DNA of 64,000 nucleotides from Symbiodinium natans (GCA_905221605.1 CAJNDS010000505.1:51001-115000), one strand, 5' to 3'. Counted from the first letter of the stretch, positions 1-14,600 are shown. The notes: generated by a model from the sequence alone, not told the origin. Translations and numbers: made by a program.

Positions 1-2200
1 CCCTCCGGCGAAATCATGGTGTCAAGTTGAGCCCAAGAAGGCACCTCCGGCGAAATCATGGTGTCAAGTTGGGCCCAAGAAGGCCCCTCCGGCGAAGTCA
101 TGGTGTCAAGTTGGGCCCAAGAAGGCCCCTCCGGCGAAATCATGGTGTCAAGTTGGGCCCAAGAAGGCCCCTCCTGCGAAATCATGGTGTGAAGTTGGGC
201 CCAAGAAGGCCCCTTCCGGCGAAATCATGGTGTCAAGTTGGGCCCAAGAAGGCCCCTCTGGCAAAATCATGGTGTCAAGTTGGGCTGAAGAAGGCCCCTC
301 CGGCGAAATCATGGTGTCAAGTTGGCCCAAGAAGGCCCCTTCCGGCGAAATCATGGTGTCAAGTTGGGCCCAAGAAGGCCCGTCCGGCGAAATCATGGTG
401 TCAAGTTGCCCAAGAAGGCCCCTCCGGCGAAATCATGGTGTCAAGTTGGGCCCAAGAAGGCCCCTCCGGCGAAATCATGGTGTCAAGTTGGGCCCAACGG
501 CGAAATCATGGTGTCAAGTTTAGCCCAAGAAGGCACCTCCGGCGAAATCATGGTGTCAAGTTGAGCCCAAGAAGGCTCCTCCGGCGAAATCATGGTCAAG
601 AAGGCCCCTCCGGCGAAATCACGGTGTCAAGTTGGGCCCAAGAAGGCGCCTCCGGCGAAATCATGGTGTCAAGTTGAGGCCAAGAAGGCACCTCCGGCGA
701 AATCATGGTGTCAAGTTGGGCCCAAGAAGGCCCCTCCGGCGAAATCATGGTGTCAAGTTGAGCCCAAGAAGGCACCTCCGGCGAAATCATGGTGTCAAGT
801 TGGGCCCAAGAAGGCCCCTCCTGCGAAATCATGGTGTGAAGTTGGGCCCAAGAAGGCCCCTCCGGCGAAATCATGGTGTCAAGTTGGGCCCAACGGCGAA
901 ATCATAGCCCAAGAAGGCACCTCCGGCAAAATCATGGTGTCAAGTTGAGCCCAAGAAGGCTCCTCCGGCGAAATCATGGTGTCAAGTTGGGCCCAAGAAG
1001 ACCCCTCCGACGAAATCATGGTGTCAAGTTGGGCCCAAGAAGGCCCTTCCGGCGAAATCATGGTGTCAAGTTGAGCCCAAGAAGGCACCTCCGGCGAAAT
1101 CATGGTGTCAAGTTGGGCCCAAGAAGGCCTCTTCCGGCGAATTCATGGTGTCAAGCTGGGCCCAAGAAGGCCCCTCCGGCGAAATCATGGTGTCAAGTTG
1201 AGCCCAAGAAGGCCCGTCCGGCGAAATCATGGTGTCAAGTTGAGCCCAAGAAGGCCCCTCCGGCGAAATCACGGTGTCAAGAAGGCCCCTCCGGCGAAAT
1301 CATGGTGTCAAGTTGGGCCCAAGAAGGCGCCTCCGGCGAAATCATGGTGTCAAGTTGAGCCCAAGAAGGCACCTCCGGCGAAATCATGGTGTCAAGTTGG
1401 GCCCAAGAAGGCACCTCCGGCGAAATCATGGTGTCAAGTTGGCCCAAGAAGGCCCCTCCGGCGAATTCATGGTGTCAAGCTGGGCCCAAGAAGGCCCCTC
1501 CGGCGAAATCACGGTGTCAAGTTGAGCCCAAGAAGGCCCCTCCGGCGAAATCATGGTGTCAAGTTGAGGCCCCTCCGGCGAAATCATGGTGTCAAGTTGG
1601 GCCCAAGAACCTCCGAGAAGGCCTAGCGAAATCATGGTGTCAAGTTGGGCCCAAGAAGGCCCCTCCGGCGAATTCATGGGGCCAAGGCTCCTCCGGCGAA
1701 ATCATGGTGTCAAGTTGACAAGAAGGCCCCTCCGGCGAAATCATGGTGTCAAGAAGGCCCCTCCGGCGAAATCATGGTGTCAAGTTGGGCCCAAGAAGGC
1801 CCGTCCGGCGAAATCATGGTGTCAAGAAGGAGGCGGCGAAATCATGGTGTCAAGTTGGGCCCAAGAAGACCCCACCGACGAAATCATGGTGTCAAGTTGG
1901 GCCCAAGAAGGCCCCTCCGGCGAAATCATGGTGTCAAGTTGGGCCCAAGAAGGCCTCTCCGGCGAAATCATGGTGTCAAGTTGGGCCCACGAAGGCCCCT
2001 CCGGCGAATCATGGTGTCAAGTTGGGCCCAAGAAGGCCCCTCCGGCGAAATCATGGTGTCAAGTTGAGCCAAGAAGGCTCCTCCGGCGAAATCACGGTGT
2101 CAAGTTGGGCCCAAGAAGGCCCGTCCGGCGAAATCATGGTGTCAAGTTGAGCCCAAGAAGGCCCCTCCGGCGAAATCATGGTGTCAAGTTGGGCCCAAGA

Positions 2201-2275
2201 CGCACATTTGAATAAACCCACACATGATGCTGCACGCCCATTTGTTTGCGGCACACCAGGATCACCAGTTGTTCT
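2201..2275. repeat. 75-bp non-satellite insert, copy 1
   Basis: A unique-looking segment (CGCACATTTGAATAAACCCA at its left end, GATCACCAGTTGTTCT at its right end) sits in the 42-bp array. The same segment recurs at 11601 and 19548, so it marks equivalent positions in three higher-order copies. This copy reads CACGCCC where the other two read CACGGCC. Confidence 0.93.
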
Positions 2276-5200
2276 GGCCCCTCCGGCGAAATCATGGTGT
2301 CAAGTTGGGCCCAAGTAGGCCCGTCCGGCGAAATCATGGTGTTAAGCCCAAGAAAGCCCCTCCGGCGAAATCATGGTGTCAAGTTGGGCCCAACAAGCCC
2401 CTCCGGCGAAATCAAGGTGTCAAGTTGGGCCCAAGAAGGCCCCTCCGGCGAAATCATGGTGTCAAGTTGGGCCCAAGAAGGCCCCTCCGGCGAAATCATG
2501 GTGTCAAGTAGGCCCCTCCGGCGAAATCATGGTGTCAAGTTGGGCCCAAAAAAGCCCTCCCGCGAAATCATGGTGTCAAGTTGGGCCCAAGAAGGCCCCT
2601 CCGGCGAAATCATGGTGTCAAGTTGGGCCCAAGAAGCAAAATCATGGTTTCAAGTTGGGCCCAAGGCCCAAGAAGGCCCCTCCGGTGAAATCATGGTGTC
2701 AAGTTGAGCCCAAGTTGGGCCCAAGAAGGCCCCTCCGGCGAAATCATGGTGTCAAGTTGCGCCCAAGAAGCAAAATCATGGTTTCAAGTTGGGCCCAAGG
2801 CGAAATCATGGAGTCAAGTTGAGCACAAAAAAGCCCCCTCCGGTGTCAAGTTGGGCCCAAGAAGGCCCCTCCGGCGAAATCATGGTGTGAAGTTTGGCCC
2901 AAGAAGGCGCCTCCGGCGAAATCATGGTGTCAAGTTGGGCCCAAGAAGGCCCCTCCGGCGAAATCATGGTGTCAAGTTGGGCCCAAGAATCGAAATGATG
3001 GTGTCGAGTTGGGCCCAAGAAGGCCCCTCCGGCGAAAACTGGTGTCAAGTTGGGCACAAGAAGGCCCGTCCGGCGAAATCATGGTGTCAAGTTGGGCGCA
3101 AGAAGGCCCTATCGGCGAAGTCATGGTGTCAAGTTGAGCCCAAGAAGGCCCCTCCGGCGAAATCATGGTGTCAAGTTGGGCCCAAGACGGCCCCTCCGGC
3201 GAAATCATGGTGTCAAGTTGGGCCCAAGAAGGCCCGTCCGGCGAAATCATGGTGTCAAGTTAGAAGGCACCTCCGGCGAAATCATGGTGTCAAGTTGGGC
3301 CCAAGAAGGCCCCTCCTGTCAAGTTGGGCCCAAGAAGGACCCTCCGGCGAAATCATGGTGTCAAGTTGGGCCCAAGAAGGCACCTCCGGCGAAATCATGG
3401 TGTCAAGTTGGGCCCAAGAAGGCCCCTCCGGCGAAATCATGGTGTCAAGTTGGGCCCAAGAAGGCCTCTCCGGCGAAATCATGGTGTCAAGTTGAGCCCA
3501 AGAAGGCACCTCCGGCGAAATCATGGTGTCAAGTTGGGCCCAAGAAGGCCCCTCCGGCGAAATCATGGTGTGAAGTTGGGCTCAAGAAGGCGTGAAGTTG
3601 GGCTCAAGAAGGCGTCTCGGCGAAATCATGGTGTCAAGTTGGGCCCAAGAAGGCCCCTCCGGCGAAATCATGGTGTCAAGTTGAGTCAAGTTGGGCCCAA
3701 GAAGGCCCCTCCGGCGAAATCATGGTGTCAAGTTGAGCCCAAGAAGGCACCTCCGGCGAAATCATGGTGTCAAGTTGGGCCCAAGAAGGCCCCTCCGGCG
3801 AGATCATGGTGTCAAGTTGGGCCCAAGAAGGCCCCCGGCGAAATCATGGTGTCAAGTTGAGCCCAAGAAGGCACCTCCGGCGAAATCATGGTCAAGTTGG
3901 GCCCAAGAAGGTTTTTCTGGCGAAATCATGGTGTCAAGCTGGGCCCAAGAAGGCCCCTCCGGCGAAATCATGGTGTCAAGTTGGGTCCAAGAAGGCCCCT
4001 CCGGCGAAATCATGGTGTCAAGTTGGCCAAGAAGGCCCCTCCTGCGAAATCATGGTGTGAAGTTGGGCCCAAGAAGGCCCCTTCCGGCGAAACCATGGTG
4101 TCAAGTTGGGCCCAAGAAGGCCCCTCCGGCGAAATCATGGTGTCAAGTTGGGCCCAAAAAGGCACCTCCGGCGAAATCATGGTGTCAAGTTGGCCCAAGA
4201 AGCTTCCGGCGCAATCATGGCGTCAAGTTGGGCCCAAGAAGGCCCCTCCGGCGAAATCATGGTGTCAAGTTGGGCCCAAGAAGGCTCCGGCGAGATCATG
4301 GTGTCAAGTTGGGCCCAACTTGGGCCCAAGAAGGCCCCTCCGGCGAAATCATGGTGTGAAGTTGGGCTCAAGAAGGCGTCTCCGGCGAAATCGTGGTGTC
4401 AAGTTGTCAAGTTGAGCCCAAGAAGGCACCTCCGGCGAAATCATGGTGTCAAGTTGGGCCCAAGAAGGCCCCTCCGGCGAAATCATGGTGTCAAGTTGAG
4501 TCAAGTTGGGCCCAAGAAGGCCCCTCCGGCGAAATCATGGTGTCAAGTTGAGCCCAAAGAGGCACCTCCGGCGAAATCATGGTGTCAAGTTGGGCCCAAG
4601 AAGGCCCCTCCGGCGAAATCATGGTGTCAAGTTGGGGCTCCTCCGGCGAAATCACGGTGTCAAGTTTAGCCCAAAAAGGCACCTCCGGCGAAATCATGGT
4701 GTCAAGTTGAGCCCAAGAAGGCCCCTCCGGCGAAATCATGGTGTCAAGTTGGCCCAAGAAGGCCCCTCCGGCGAATTCATGGTGTCAGCTGGGCCCAAGA
4801 AGGCCCCTCCGGCGAAATCATGGTGTCAAGTTGAGCCCAAGAAGGCCCGTCCGGCGAAATCATGGTGTCAAGTTGAGCCCAAGAAGGCCCCTCCGGCGAA
4901 ATCATGGTGTCAAGAAGGCCTCTCCGGCGAAATCACGGTGTCAAGTTGGGCCCAAGAAGGCCCCTCCGGCGAAATCATGGTGTCAAGTTGGGCCCAAGAA
5001 GGCGCCTCCGGCGAAATCATGGTGTCAAGTTGAGCCCAAGAAGGCACCTCCGGCGAAATCATGCTGTCAGGTTGGGCCCAAGAAGGCCCCTCCGGCGAAA
5101 TCATGGTGTCAAGTTGAGCCCAAGAAGGCACCTCCGGCGAAATCATGGTGTCAAGTTGGGCCCAAGAATACCCCTCCGGCGAAATCGTGGTGTCAAGTTG

Positions 5201-5850
5201 GGCCCAAGAAGGCCCCTCCGGCGAAATCATGGTGTCAAGAAGGCCCCTCCTGCGAAATCATGGTGTCAAATTAGGCCCAAAAAGGCCCCTCCGGCGAAAT
5301 CATGGTGTCAAGTTGGCCCAAGAAGGCCCCTTCCGGCGAAATCATAGTGTCAAGTTGGGCCCAAGAAGGCCCCTTCCGGCGAAATCATGGTGTCAAGTTG
5401 GGCCCAAGAAGGCCCCTCCGGCGAAATCATGGTGTCAAGTTGGGCCCAAGAAGGCCCCTCCGGCGAAATCATGGTGTCAAGTTGGGCCCAAGAAGGCACA
5501 TGGTGTCAAGTTGGGCCGAAGGCCCCTCCGGCGAAATCATGGTGTCAAGTTGGGCCCAAGAAGGCCCCTCCGGCGAAATCATGGTGTCAAGTTGGGCCCA
5601 AGAAGGCCCCTCCGGCGAAATCATGGTGTCAAGTTGGGCCCAAGAAGGCCCCTCCGGCGAAATCATGGTGTCAAGTTGGGCCCAAGAAGGCACCTCCGGC
5701 GAAATCATGGTGTCAAGTTGGGCCCAAGAAGGCCCCTCCGGCGAAATCATGGTGTCAAGTTGGGCCCAAGAAGGCCCCTCCGGCGAAATCATGGTGTCAA
5801 GTTGGGCCCAAGAAGGCCCCTCCGGCGAAAGCATGGTGTCAAGTTGGGCC

Positions 5851-5925
5851 CTCCTTCCTCTCCTTTTCCTCCTTCCTCTCCTTTTCCTCCTTCCTCTCCT
5901 TTTCCTCCTTCCTCTCCTTTTCCTC
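5851..5925. repeat. 18-bp pyrimidine minisatellite inside the satellite, about 4 copies
   Basis: The unit CTCCTTCCTCTCCTTTTC is repeated about four times directly after TCAAGTTGGGCC of a 42-bp unit. It is flanked by an otherwise rare GAAAGCATGG satellite variant. It is homologous to the longer copy at 24611. Confidence 0.92.
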
Positions 5926-8900
5926 GGCGAAATCACGGTGTCAAGTTTAGCCCAAGAAGGCACACGAAATCATGGTGTCAAGTTGAGCTCAAGAAGGCCC
6001 CTCCGGCGAAATCATGGTGTCAAGCTGGCCCAAGAAGGCCCCTCCGGCGAATTCATGGTGTCAAGCTGGGCCCAAGAAGGCCCCTCCAACGAAATCATGG
6101 TGTCAAGTTGAGCCCAAGAAGGCCCGTCCGGCGAAATCATGGTGTCAAGTTGAGCCCAAGAAGGCCCCTCCTGCGAAATCACGGTGTCAAGAAGGCCTCT
6201 CCGGCGAAATCATGGTGTCAAGTTGGGCCCAAGAAGGCCCCTCCGGCGAAATCATGGTGTCAAGTTGGGCCGAAGAAGGCCCCTCCGACGAAATCATGGT
6301 GTCAAGTTGAGCCCAAGAAGGCACCTCCGGCGAAATCATGGTGTCAAGTTGGGCCCAAGCAGGCACCTCCGGCGAAATCATGGTGTCAAGTTGGGCCCAA
6401 GAAGGCCCCTCCGGCGAATTCATGGTGTCAAGTTGGGCCCAAGAAAGGCCCTCCGGCGAAATCACGGTGTCAAGTTGAGCCCAAGAAGGCCCCTCCGGCG
6501 AAATCATGGTGTCAAGTTGAGGCCAAGAAGGCCCTCCGGCGAAATCCTGGTGTCAAGTTGGGCCCAAGAAGGCCCCTCCAAGAAGGCCCAGCGAAATCAT
6601 GGTGTCAAGTTGGGCCCAAGAAGGCCCCTCCGGCGAATTCATGGGGTCAAGCTGGGGCCAAGGCCCCCTCCGGCGAAATCATGGTGTCAAGTTGAGCCCA
6701 AGAAGGCCCCTCCGGCGAAATCATGGTGTCAAGTTGAGCCCAAGAAGGCCCCTCCGGCGAAATCATGGTGTCAAGTTGGGCCCAAGAAGGCCCGTCCGGC
6801 GAAATCACGGTGTCAAGTTGGGCCCAAGAAGGCCTCCGGCGAAATCATGGTGTCAAGTTGGGCCCAAGAAGACCCCTCCGGCGAAGTCATGGTGTCAAGT
6901 TGGGCCCAAGAAGGCCCCTCCGGCGAAGTCATGGTGTCAAGTTGGGCCCAAGAAGGCCCCTCCGGCGAAATCGTGGTCCCTCCGGCGAAATCATGGTGTC
7001 AAGTTGAGTGTAAGAAGGCTTCTCCGGCGAAATCATGGTGTCAAGTTGGGCCCAAGAAGGCCCCTCTGGCGAAATCATAGTGTCAAGTTGGGCCCAAGAA
7101 GGCCCCTCCGGCGAAATCATGGTGTCAAGTTGGGCCCAAGACGGGCCCTCCGGCGAAATCATGGTGTCAAGTTGGGCCCAAGAAGGCCCCTCTGGCGAAA
7201 TCATGGTGGCCCAAGAAGGCCCCTCCGGCGAAATCATGGTGTCAAGTTGGGCCCAAGAAGGCTCCTCCGGCGAAATCATGGTGTCAAGTTGGGCCCAAGA
7301 AGGCCCCTCCGGCGAAATCATGGTGTCAAGTTGGGCCCAAGAAGGCCCCTCCGGCGATATCATGGTCAAGTTGGGCCCAAGAAGGCCCCTCCGGCGAAAT
7401 CATGGTGTCAAGTTGGGCCCAAGAAGCAAAATCATGGTTTCAAGTTGGGTGTAAGGCCCAAGAAGGCCCCTCCGGCGAAATCATGGTGTCAAGTTGAGCC
7501 CAAGTTGGGCCCAAGAAGGCCCCTCCGGCGAAATCATGGTGTCAAGTCCCAAGAAGCAAATCATGGTTTCAAGTTGGGCCCAAGGCCCAAGAAGGCCCCT
7601 CCAGCGAAATCATGCTGTGAAGTTGCGCCCAAGAAGGGCCCTCCGGTGAAATCATGGTGTCAAGTTGAGCCCAAGAAGGCCCTTCCGGCGAAATCACGGT
7701 GTCAAGTTGGGCCCAAGAAGGCCCCTTCGGCGAAATCACGGTGTCAAGTTGGGCACATTAAGGCCCTTCCGGCGAAATCATGGTGTCAAGTTGGGCCCAA
7801 GAAGGCACCTCCGGCGAAATCATGGTGTCAAGTTGGGCCCAAGAAGGCCCCTCCGGCGAAATCATGGTGTCAAGTTGGGGCTCCTCCGGCGAAATCACGG
7901 TGTCAAGTTTAGCCCAAAAAGGCACCTCCGGCAAAATCATGGTGTCAAGTTGAGCCCAAGAAGGCCCCTCCGGCGAAATCATGGTGTCAAGTTGGCCCAA
8001 GAAGGCCCCTCCGGCGAATTCATGGTGTCAAGCTGGGCCCAAGAAGGCCCCTCCGGCGAAATCATGGTGTCAAGTTGAGCCCAAGAAGGCCCGTCCGGCG
8101 AAATCATGGTGTCAAGTTGAGCCCAAGAAGGCCCCTCCGGCGAAATCATGGTGTCAAGAAGGCCTCTCCGGCGAAATCACGGTGTCAAGTTGGGCCCAAG
8201 AAGGCCCCTCCGGCGAAATCATGGTGTCAAGTTGGGCCCAAGAAGGCGCCTCCGGCGAAATCATGGTGTCAAGTTGAGCCCAAGAAGGCACCTCCGGCGA
8301 AATCATGCTGTCAGGTTGGGCCCAAGAAGGCCCCTCCGGCGAAATCATGGTGTCAAGTTGAGCCCAAGAAGGCACCTCCGGCGAAATCATGGTGTCAAGT
8401 TGGGCCCAAAAAGACCCCTCCGGCGAAATCATGGTGTCAAGTTGGGCCCAAGAAGGCCCCTCCGGCGAAATCATGGTTGGGCCCAAGAAGGCCCCTCCGG
8501 CGAAATCATGGTGTCAAGTTGAGGCCAAAAGGCTCCTCCGGCGAAATCATGGTGTCAAGTTGGGCCCAAGAAGGCCCTTCCGGCGAAATCATGGTGTCAA
8601 GTTGAGCCCAAGAAGGCACCTCCGGCGAAATCATGGTGTCAAGTTAAGAAGGCCCCTCCCGCGAAATCATGGTGTCAAGTTGGGCCCAAGAAGGCCCCTC
8701 CGGCGAAATCATGGTGTCAAGTTGGGCCCAAGAAGGCCCCTCCTGCGAAATCATGGTGTGAAGTTGGGCCCAAGAAGGCCCCTTCCGGCGAAATCATGGT
8801 GTCAAGTTGGGCCCAAGAAGGCCCCCTCCGGCGAAATCATGGTGTCAAGTAGGGCCCAAAAAGGCCCCTCCGGCGAAATCATGGTGTCAAGTTGGGCCCA

Positions 8901-11600
8901 AGAAGGCCCCTCCGGCGAAATCATGGTGTCAAGTTGGGCCCAAGAAGGCCCCTCCGGCGAAATCATGGTGTCAAGTTGGGCCCAAGAAGGCCTCTCCGGC
9001 GAAATCATGGTGTCAAGTTGAGCCCAAGAAGGCACCTCCGGCGAAATCATGGTGTCAAGTTGGGCCCAAGAGGGCCCCTCCGGCGAAATCATGGTGCGAA
9101 GTTGGGCTCAAGAAGGCGTGAAGTTGGGCTCAAGAAGGCGTCTCGGCGAAATCATGGTGTCAAGTTGTCAAGTTGAGCCCAAGAAGGCACCTCCGGCGAA
9201 ATCATGGTGTCAAGTTGGGCCCAAGAAGGCCCCTCCGGCGAAATCATGGTGTGAAGTTGGGCCCAAGAAGGCCCCCTCCGGCGAAATCATGGTGTCAAGT
9301 TTAGCCCAAGAAGGCACCTCCGGCGAAATCATGGTGTCAAGTTGAGCCCAAGAAGGCCTCTCCGGCGAAATCATGGTGTCAAGTTAGCCCAAGAAGGCCC
9401 CTCCGGCGAATTCATGGTGTCAAGCTGGGCCCAAGAAGGCCCCTCCGGCGAAATCATGGCGTCAAGTTGAGCCCAAGAAGGCCCGTCCGGCGAAATCATG
9501 GTGTCAAGTTGAGCCCAAGAAGGCCCCTCCGGCGAAATCATGGTGTCAAGAAGGCCTCTCCGGCGAAATCATGGTGTCAAGTTGGGCCCAAGAAGGCCCC
9601 TCCGGCGAAATCACGGTGTCAAGTTGGGCCCAAGAAGGCGCCTCCAGCGAAATCATGGTGTCAAGTTGAGGCCAAGAAGGCACCTCCGGCGAAATCATGG
9701 TGTCAAGTTGGGCCCAAGAAGGCCCCTCCGGCGAAATCATGGTGTCAAGTTGAGCCCAAGAAGGCACCTCCGGCGAAATCATGGTGTCAGGTTGGGCCCA
9801 AGAAGGCCCCTCCGGCGAAGTCATGGTGTCAAGTTGGGCCCAAGAAGGCCCCTCCGGCGAAATCATGGTGTCAAGTTGGGCCCAAGAAGGCCCCTCCTGC
9901 GAAATCATGGTGTGAAGTTGGGCCCAAGAAGGCCCCTTCCGGCGAAATCATGGTGTCAAGTTGGGCCCAAGAAGGCCCCTCCGGCAAAATCATGGTGTCA
10001 AGTTGGGCTCACTCCGGCGAAATCATGGTGTCAAGTTGGCCCAAGAAGGCCCCTTCCGGCGAAATCATGTCAAGTTTAGCCCAAGAAGGCACCTCCGGCG
10101 AAATCATGGTGTCAAGTTGAGCCCAAGAAGGCTCCTCCGGCGAAATCATGGTGTCAAGTTGGGCCCAAGAAGGCCCCTCCGGCGAAATCACGGTGTCAAG
10201 TTGGGCCCAAGAAGGCGCCTCCGGCGAAATCATGGTGTCAAGTTGAGGCCAAGAAGGCACCTCCGGCGAAATCATGGTGTCAAGTTGGGCCCAAGAAGGC
10301 CCCTCCGGCGAAATCATGGTGTCAAGTTGAGCCCAAGAAGGCACCTCCGGCGAAATCATGGTGTCAAGTTGGGCCCAAGAAGGCCCCTCCGGGGAAATCA
10401 TGGTGTCAAGTTGGGCCCAAGAAGGCCCCTCCGGCGAAATCATGGTGTCAAGTTGGGCCCAACGGCGAAATCATAGCCCAAGAAGGCACCTCCGGCAAAA
10501 TCATGGTGTCAAGTTGAGCCCAAGAAGGCTCCTCCGGCGAAATCATGGTGTCAAGTTGGGCCCAAGAAGGCCCCTCCGGCGAAATCATGGTGTCAAGTTG
10601 GGCCCAAGAAGGCCCTTCCGGCGAAATCATGGTGTCAAGTTGAGCCCAAGAAGGCACCTCCGGCGAAATCATGGTGTCAAGTTGGGCCCAAGAAGGCCCC
10701 TTCCGGCGAATTCATGGTGTCAAGCTGGGCCCAAGAAGGCCCCTCCGGCGAAATCATGGTGTCAAGTTGAGCCCAAGAAGGCCCGTCCGGCGAAATCATG
10801 GTGTCAAGTTGAGCCCAAGAAGGCCCCTCCGGCGAAATCACAGTGTCAAGAAGGCCCCTCCGGCGAGATCATGGCGTCAAGTTGGGCGGCGAAATCATGG
10901 TGTCAAGTTGGCCCAAGAAGGCCCCTCCGGCGAATTCATGGTGTCAAGCTGGGCCCAAGAAGGCCCCTCCGGCGAAATCACGGTGTCAAGTTGAGCCCAA
11001 GAAGGCCCCTCCGGCGAAATCATGGTGTCAAGTTGAGGCCCCTCCGGCGAAATCATGGTGTCAAGTTGGGCCCAAGAACCTCCGAGAAGGCCTAGCGAAA
11101 TCATGGTGTCAAGTTGGGCCCAAGAAGGCCCCTCCGGCGAATTCATGGGGCCAAGGCTCCTCCGGCGAAATCATGGTGTCAAGTTGACAAGAAGGCCCCT
11201 CCGGCGAAATCATGGTGTCAAGAAGGCCCCTCCGGCGAAATCATGGTGTCAAGTTGGGCCCAAGAAGGCCCGTCCGGCGAAATCATGGTGTCAAGAAGGA
11301 GGCGGCGAAATCATGGTGTCAAGTTGGGCCCAAGAAGACCCCACCGACGAAATCATGGTGTCAAGTTGGGCCCAAGAAGGCCCCTCCGGCGAAATCATGG
11401 TGTCAAGTTGGGCCCAAGAAGGCCTCTCCGGCGAAATCATGGTGTCAAGTTGGGCCCACGAAGGCCCCTCCGGCAGGCTCCTCCGGCGAAATCACGGTGT
11501 CAAGTTGGGCCCAAGAAGGCCCGTCCGGCGAAATCATGGTGTCAAGTTGAGCCCAAGAAGGCCCCTCCGGCGAAATCATGGTGTCAAGTTGGGCCCAAGA

Positions 11601-11675
11601 CGCACATTTGAATAAACCCACACATGATGCTGCACGGCCATTTGTTTGCGGCACACCAGGATCACCAGTTGTTCT
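11601..11675. repeat. 75-bp non-satellite insert, copy 2
   Basis: Same segment as at 2201, offset by 9400 bp. It matches the 19548 copy more closely than the 2201 copy, which fits the rest of the flanking array. Confidence 0.93.
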
Positions 11676-14600
11676 GGCCCCTCCGGCGAAATCATGGTGT
11701 CAAGTTGGGCCCAAGTAGGCCCGTCCGGCGAAATCATGGTGTCAAGTTAAGCCCAAGAAAGCTCTCCGGCGAAATCATGGTGTCAAGTTGGGCCCAAGAA
11801 GGCCCCTCCGGCGAAATCAAGGTGTCAAGTTGGGCCCAAGAAGGCCCCTCCGGCGAAATCATGGTGTCAAGTTGGGCCCAAGAAGGCCCCTCCGGCGAAA
11901 TCATGGTGTCAAGTAGGCCCCTCCGGCGAAATCATGGTGTCATGTTGGGCCCAAAAAGGCCCTCCCGCGAAATCATGGTGTCAAGTCAAGCCCAAGAAAG
12001 CCCCTCCGGCGAAATCATGGTGTCAAGTTGGGCCCAAGAAGGCCCCTCCGGCGAAATCATGGTGTCAAGAAAGCCCCTCCAGCGAAATCATGGCCCAAGA
12101 AGACCCCTCCGGCGAAATCATGGTGTCAAGTTGGGCCCAAGAAGGCCCCTCCGGCGAAATCATGGTGTCAAGTTGGGCCCAAGAAGGCCCCTCCGGCGAA
12201 ATCATGGTGTCAAGTTGGGCCCAAGAAGCAAAATCATGGTTTCAAGTTGGGCCCAAGGCCCAAGAAGGCCCCTCCGGTGAAATCATGGTGTCAAGTTGAG
12301 CCCAAGTTGGGCCCAAGAAAGCCCCTCCGGCGAAATCATGGTGTCAAGTTGCGCCCAAGAAGCAAAATCATGGTTTCAAGTTGGGCCCAAGGCGAAATCA
12401 TGGAGTCAAGTTGAGCACAAAAAAGCCCCCTCCGGTGTCAAGTTGGGCCCAAGAAGGCCCCTCCGGCGAAATCATGGTGTGAAGTTTGGCCCAAGAAGGC
12501 GCCTCCGGCGAAATCATGGTGTCAAGTTGGGCCCAAGAATCGAAATGATGGTGTCGAGTTGGGCCCAAGAAGGCCCCTCCGGCGAAAACTGGTGTCAAGT
12601 TGGGCACAAGAAGGCCCGTCCGGCGAAATCATGGTGTCAAGTTGGGCGCAAGAAGGCCCTATCGGCGAAGTCATGGTGTCAAGTTGAGCCCAAGAAGGCC
12701 CCTCCGGCGAAATCATGGTGTCAAGTTGGGCCCAAGACGGCCCCTCCGGCGAAATCAGGGTGTCAAGTTGGGCCCAAGAAGGCCCGTCCGGCGAAATCAT
12801 GGTGTCAAGTTAGAAGGCACCTCCGGCGAAATCATGGTGTCAAGTTGGGCCCAAGAAGGCCCCTCCTGTCAAGTTGGGCCCAAGAAGGACCCTCCGGCGA
12901 AATCATGGTGTCAAGTTGGGCCCAAGAAGGCACCTCCGGCGAAATCATGGTGTCAAGTTGGGCCCAAGAAGGCCCCTCCGGCGAAATCATGGTGTCAAGT
13001 TGGGCCCAAGAAGGCCTCTCCGGCGAAATCATGGTGTCAAGTTGAGCCCAAGAAGGCACCTCCGGCGAAATCATGGTGTCAAGTTGGGCCCAAGAAGGCC
13101 CCTCCGGCGAAATCATGGTGTGAAGTTGGGCTCAAGAAGGCGTGAAGTTGGGCTCAAGAAGGCGTCTCGGCGAAATCATGGTGTCAAGTTGTCAAGTTGA
13201 GCCCAAGAAGGCACCTCCGGCGAAATCATGGTGTCAAGTTGGGCCCAAGAAGGCCCCTCCGGCGAAATCATGGTGTCAAGTTGAGTCCCAAGAAGGCACC
13301 TCCGGCGAAATCATGGTGTCAAGTTGGGCCCAAGAAGGCCCCTCCGGCGAGATCATGGTGTCAAGTTGGGCCCAAGAAGGCCCCCGGCGAAATCATGGTG
13401 TCAAGTTGAGCCCAAGAAGGCACCTCCGGCGAAATCATGGTCAAGTTGGGCCCAAGAAGGTTTTTCTGGCGAAATCATGGTGTCAAGCTGGGCCCAAGAA
13501 GGCCCCTCCGGCGAAATCATGGTGTCAAGTTGGGTCCAAGAAGGCCCCTCCGGCGAAATCATGGTGTCAAGTTGGCCAAGAAGGCCCCTCCTGCGAAATC
13601 ATGGTGTGAAGTTGGGCCCAAGAAGGCCCCTTCCGGCGAAACCATGGTGTCAAGTTGGGCCCAAGAAGGCCCCTCCGGCGAAATCATGGTGTCAAGTTGG
13701 GCCCAAAAAGGCCCCTCCGGCGAAATCATGGTGTCAAGTTGGCCCAAGAAGCTTCCGGCGCAATCATGGCGTCAAGTTGGGCCCAAGAAGGCCCCTCCGG
13801 CGAAATCATGGTGTCAAGTTGGGCCCAAGAAGGCTCCGGCGAGATCATGGTGTCAAGTTGGGCCCAACTTGGGCCCAAGAAGGCCCCTCCGGCGAAATCA
13901 TGGTGTGAAGTTGGGCTCAAGAAGGCGTCTCCGGCGAAATCGTGGTGTCAAGTTGTCAAGTTGAGCCCAAGAAGGCACCTCCGGCGAAATCATGGTGTCA
14001 AGTTGGGCCCAAGAAGGCCCCTCCGGCGAAATCATGGTGTCAAGTTGGGCCCAAGAAGGCCCCTCCGGCGAAATCATGGTGTCAAGTTGGGCCCAAGAAG
14101 GCACCTCCGGCGAAATCATGGTGTCAAGTTGGGCCCAAGAAGGCCCCTCCGGCGAAATCATGGTGTCAAGTTGGGGCTCCTCCGGCGAAATCACGGTGTC
14201 AAGTTTAGCCCAAAAAGGCACCTCCGGCAAAATCATGGTGTCAAGTTGAGCCCAAGAAGGCCCCTCCGGCGAAATCATGGTGTCAAGTTGGCCCAAGAAG
14301 GCCCCTCCGGCGAATTCATGGTGTCAAGCTGGGCCCAAGAAGGCCCCTCCGGCGAAATCATGGTGTCAAGTTGAGCCCAAGAAGGCCCGTCCGGCGAAAT
14401 CATGGTGTCAAGTTGAGCCCAAGAAGGCCCCTCCGGCGAAATCATGGTGTCAAGAAGGCCTCTCCGGCGAAATCACGGTGTCAAGTTGGGCCCAAGAAGG
14501 CCCCTCCGGCGAAATCATGGTGTCAAGTTGGGCCCAAGAAGGCGCCTCCGGCGAAATCATGGTGTCAAGTTGAGCCCAAGAAGGCACCTCCGGCGAAATC

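Noticed and set aside
3560-3620. TTGGGCTCAAG variants resembling the 3' end of the dinoflagellate spliced leader
   Set aside because: They are point variants of TTGGGCCCAAG within the satellite and lack the upstream CCGTAGCCATT part.
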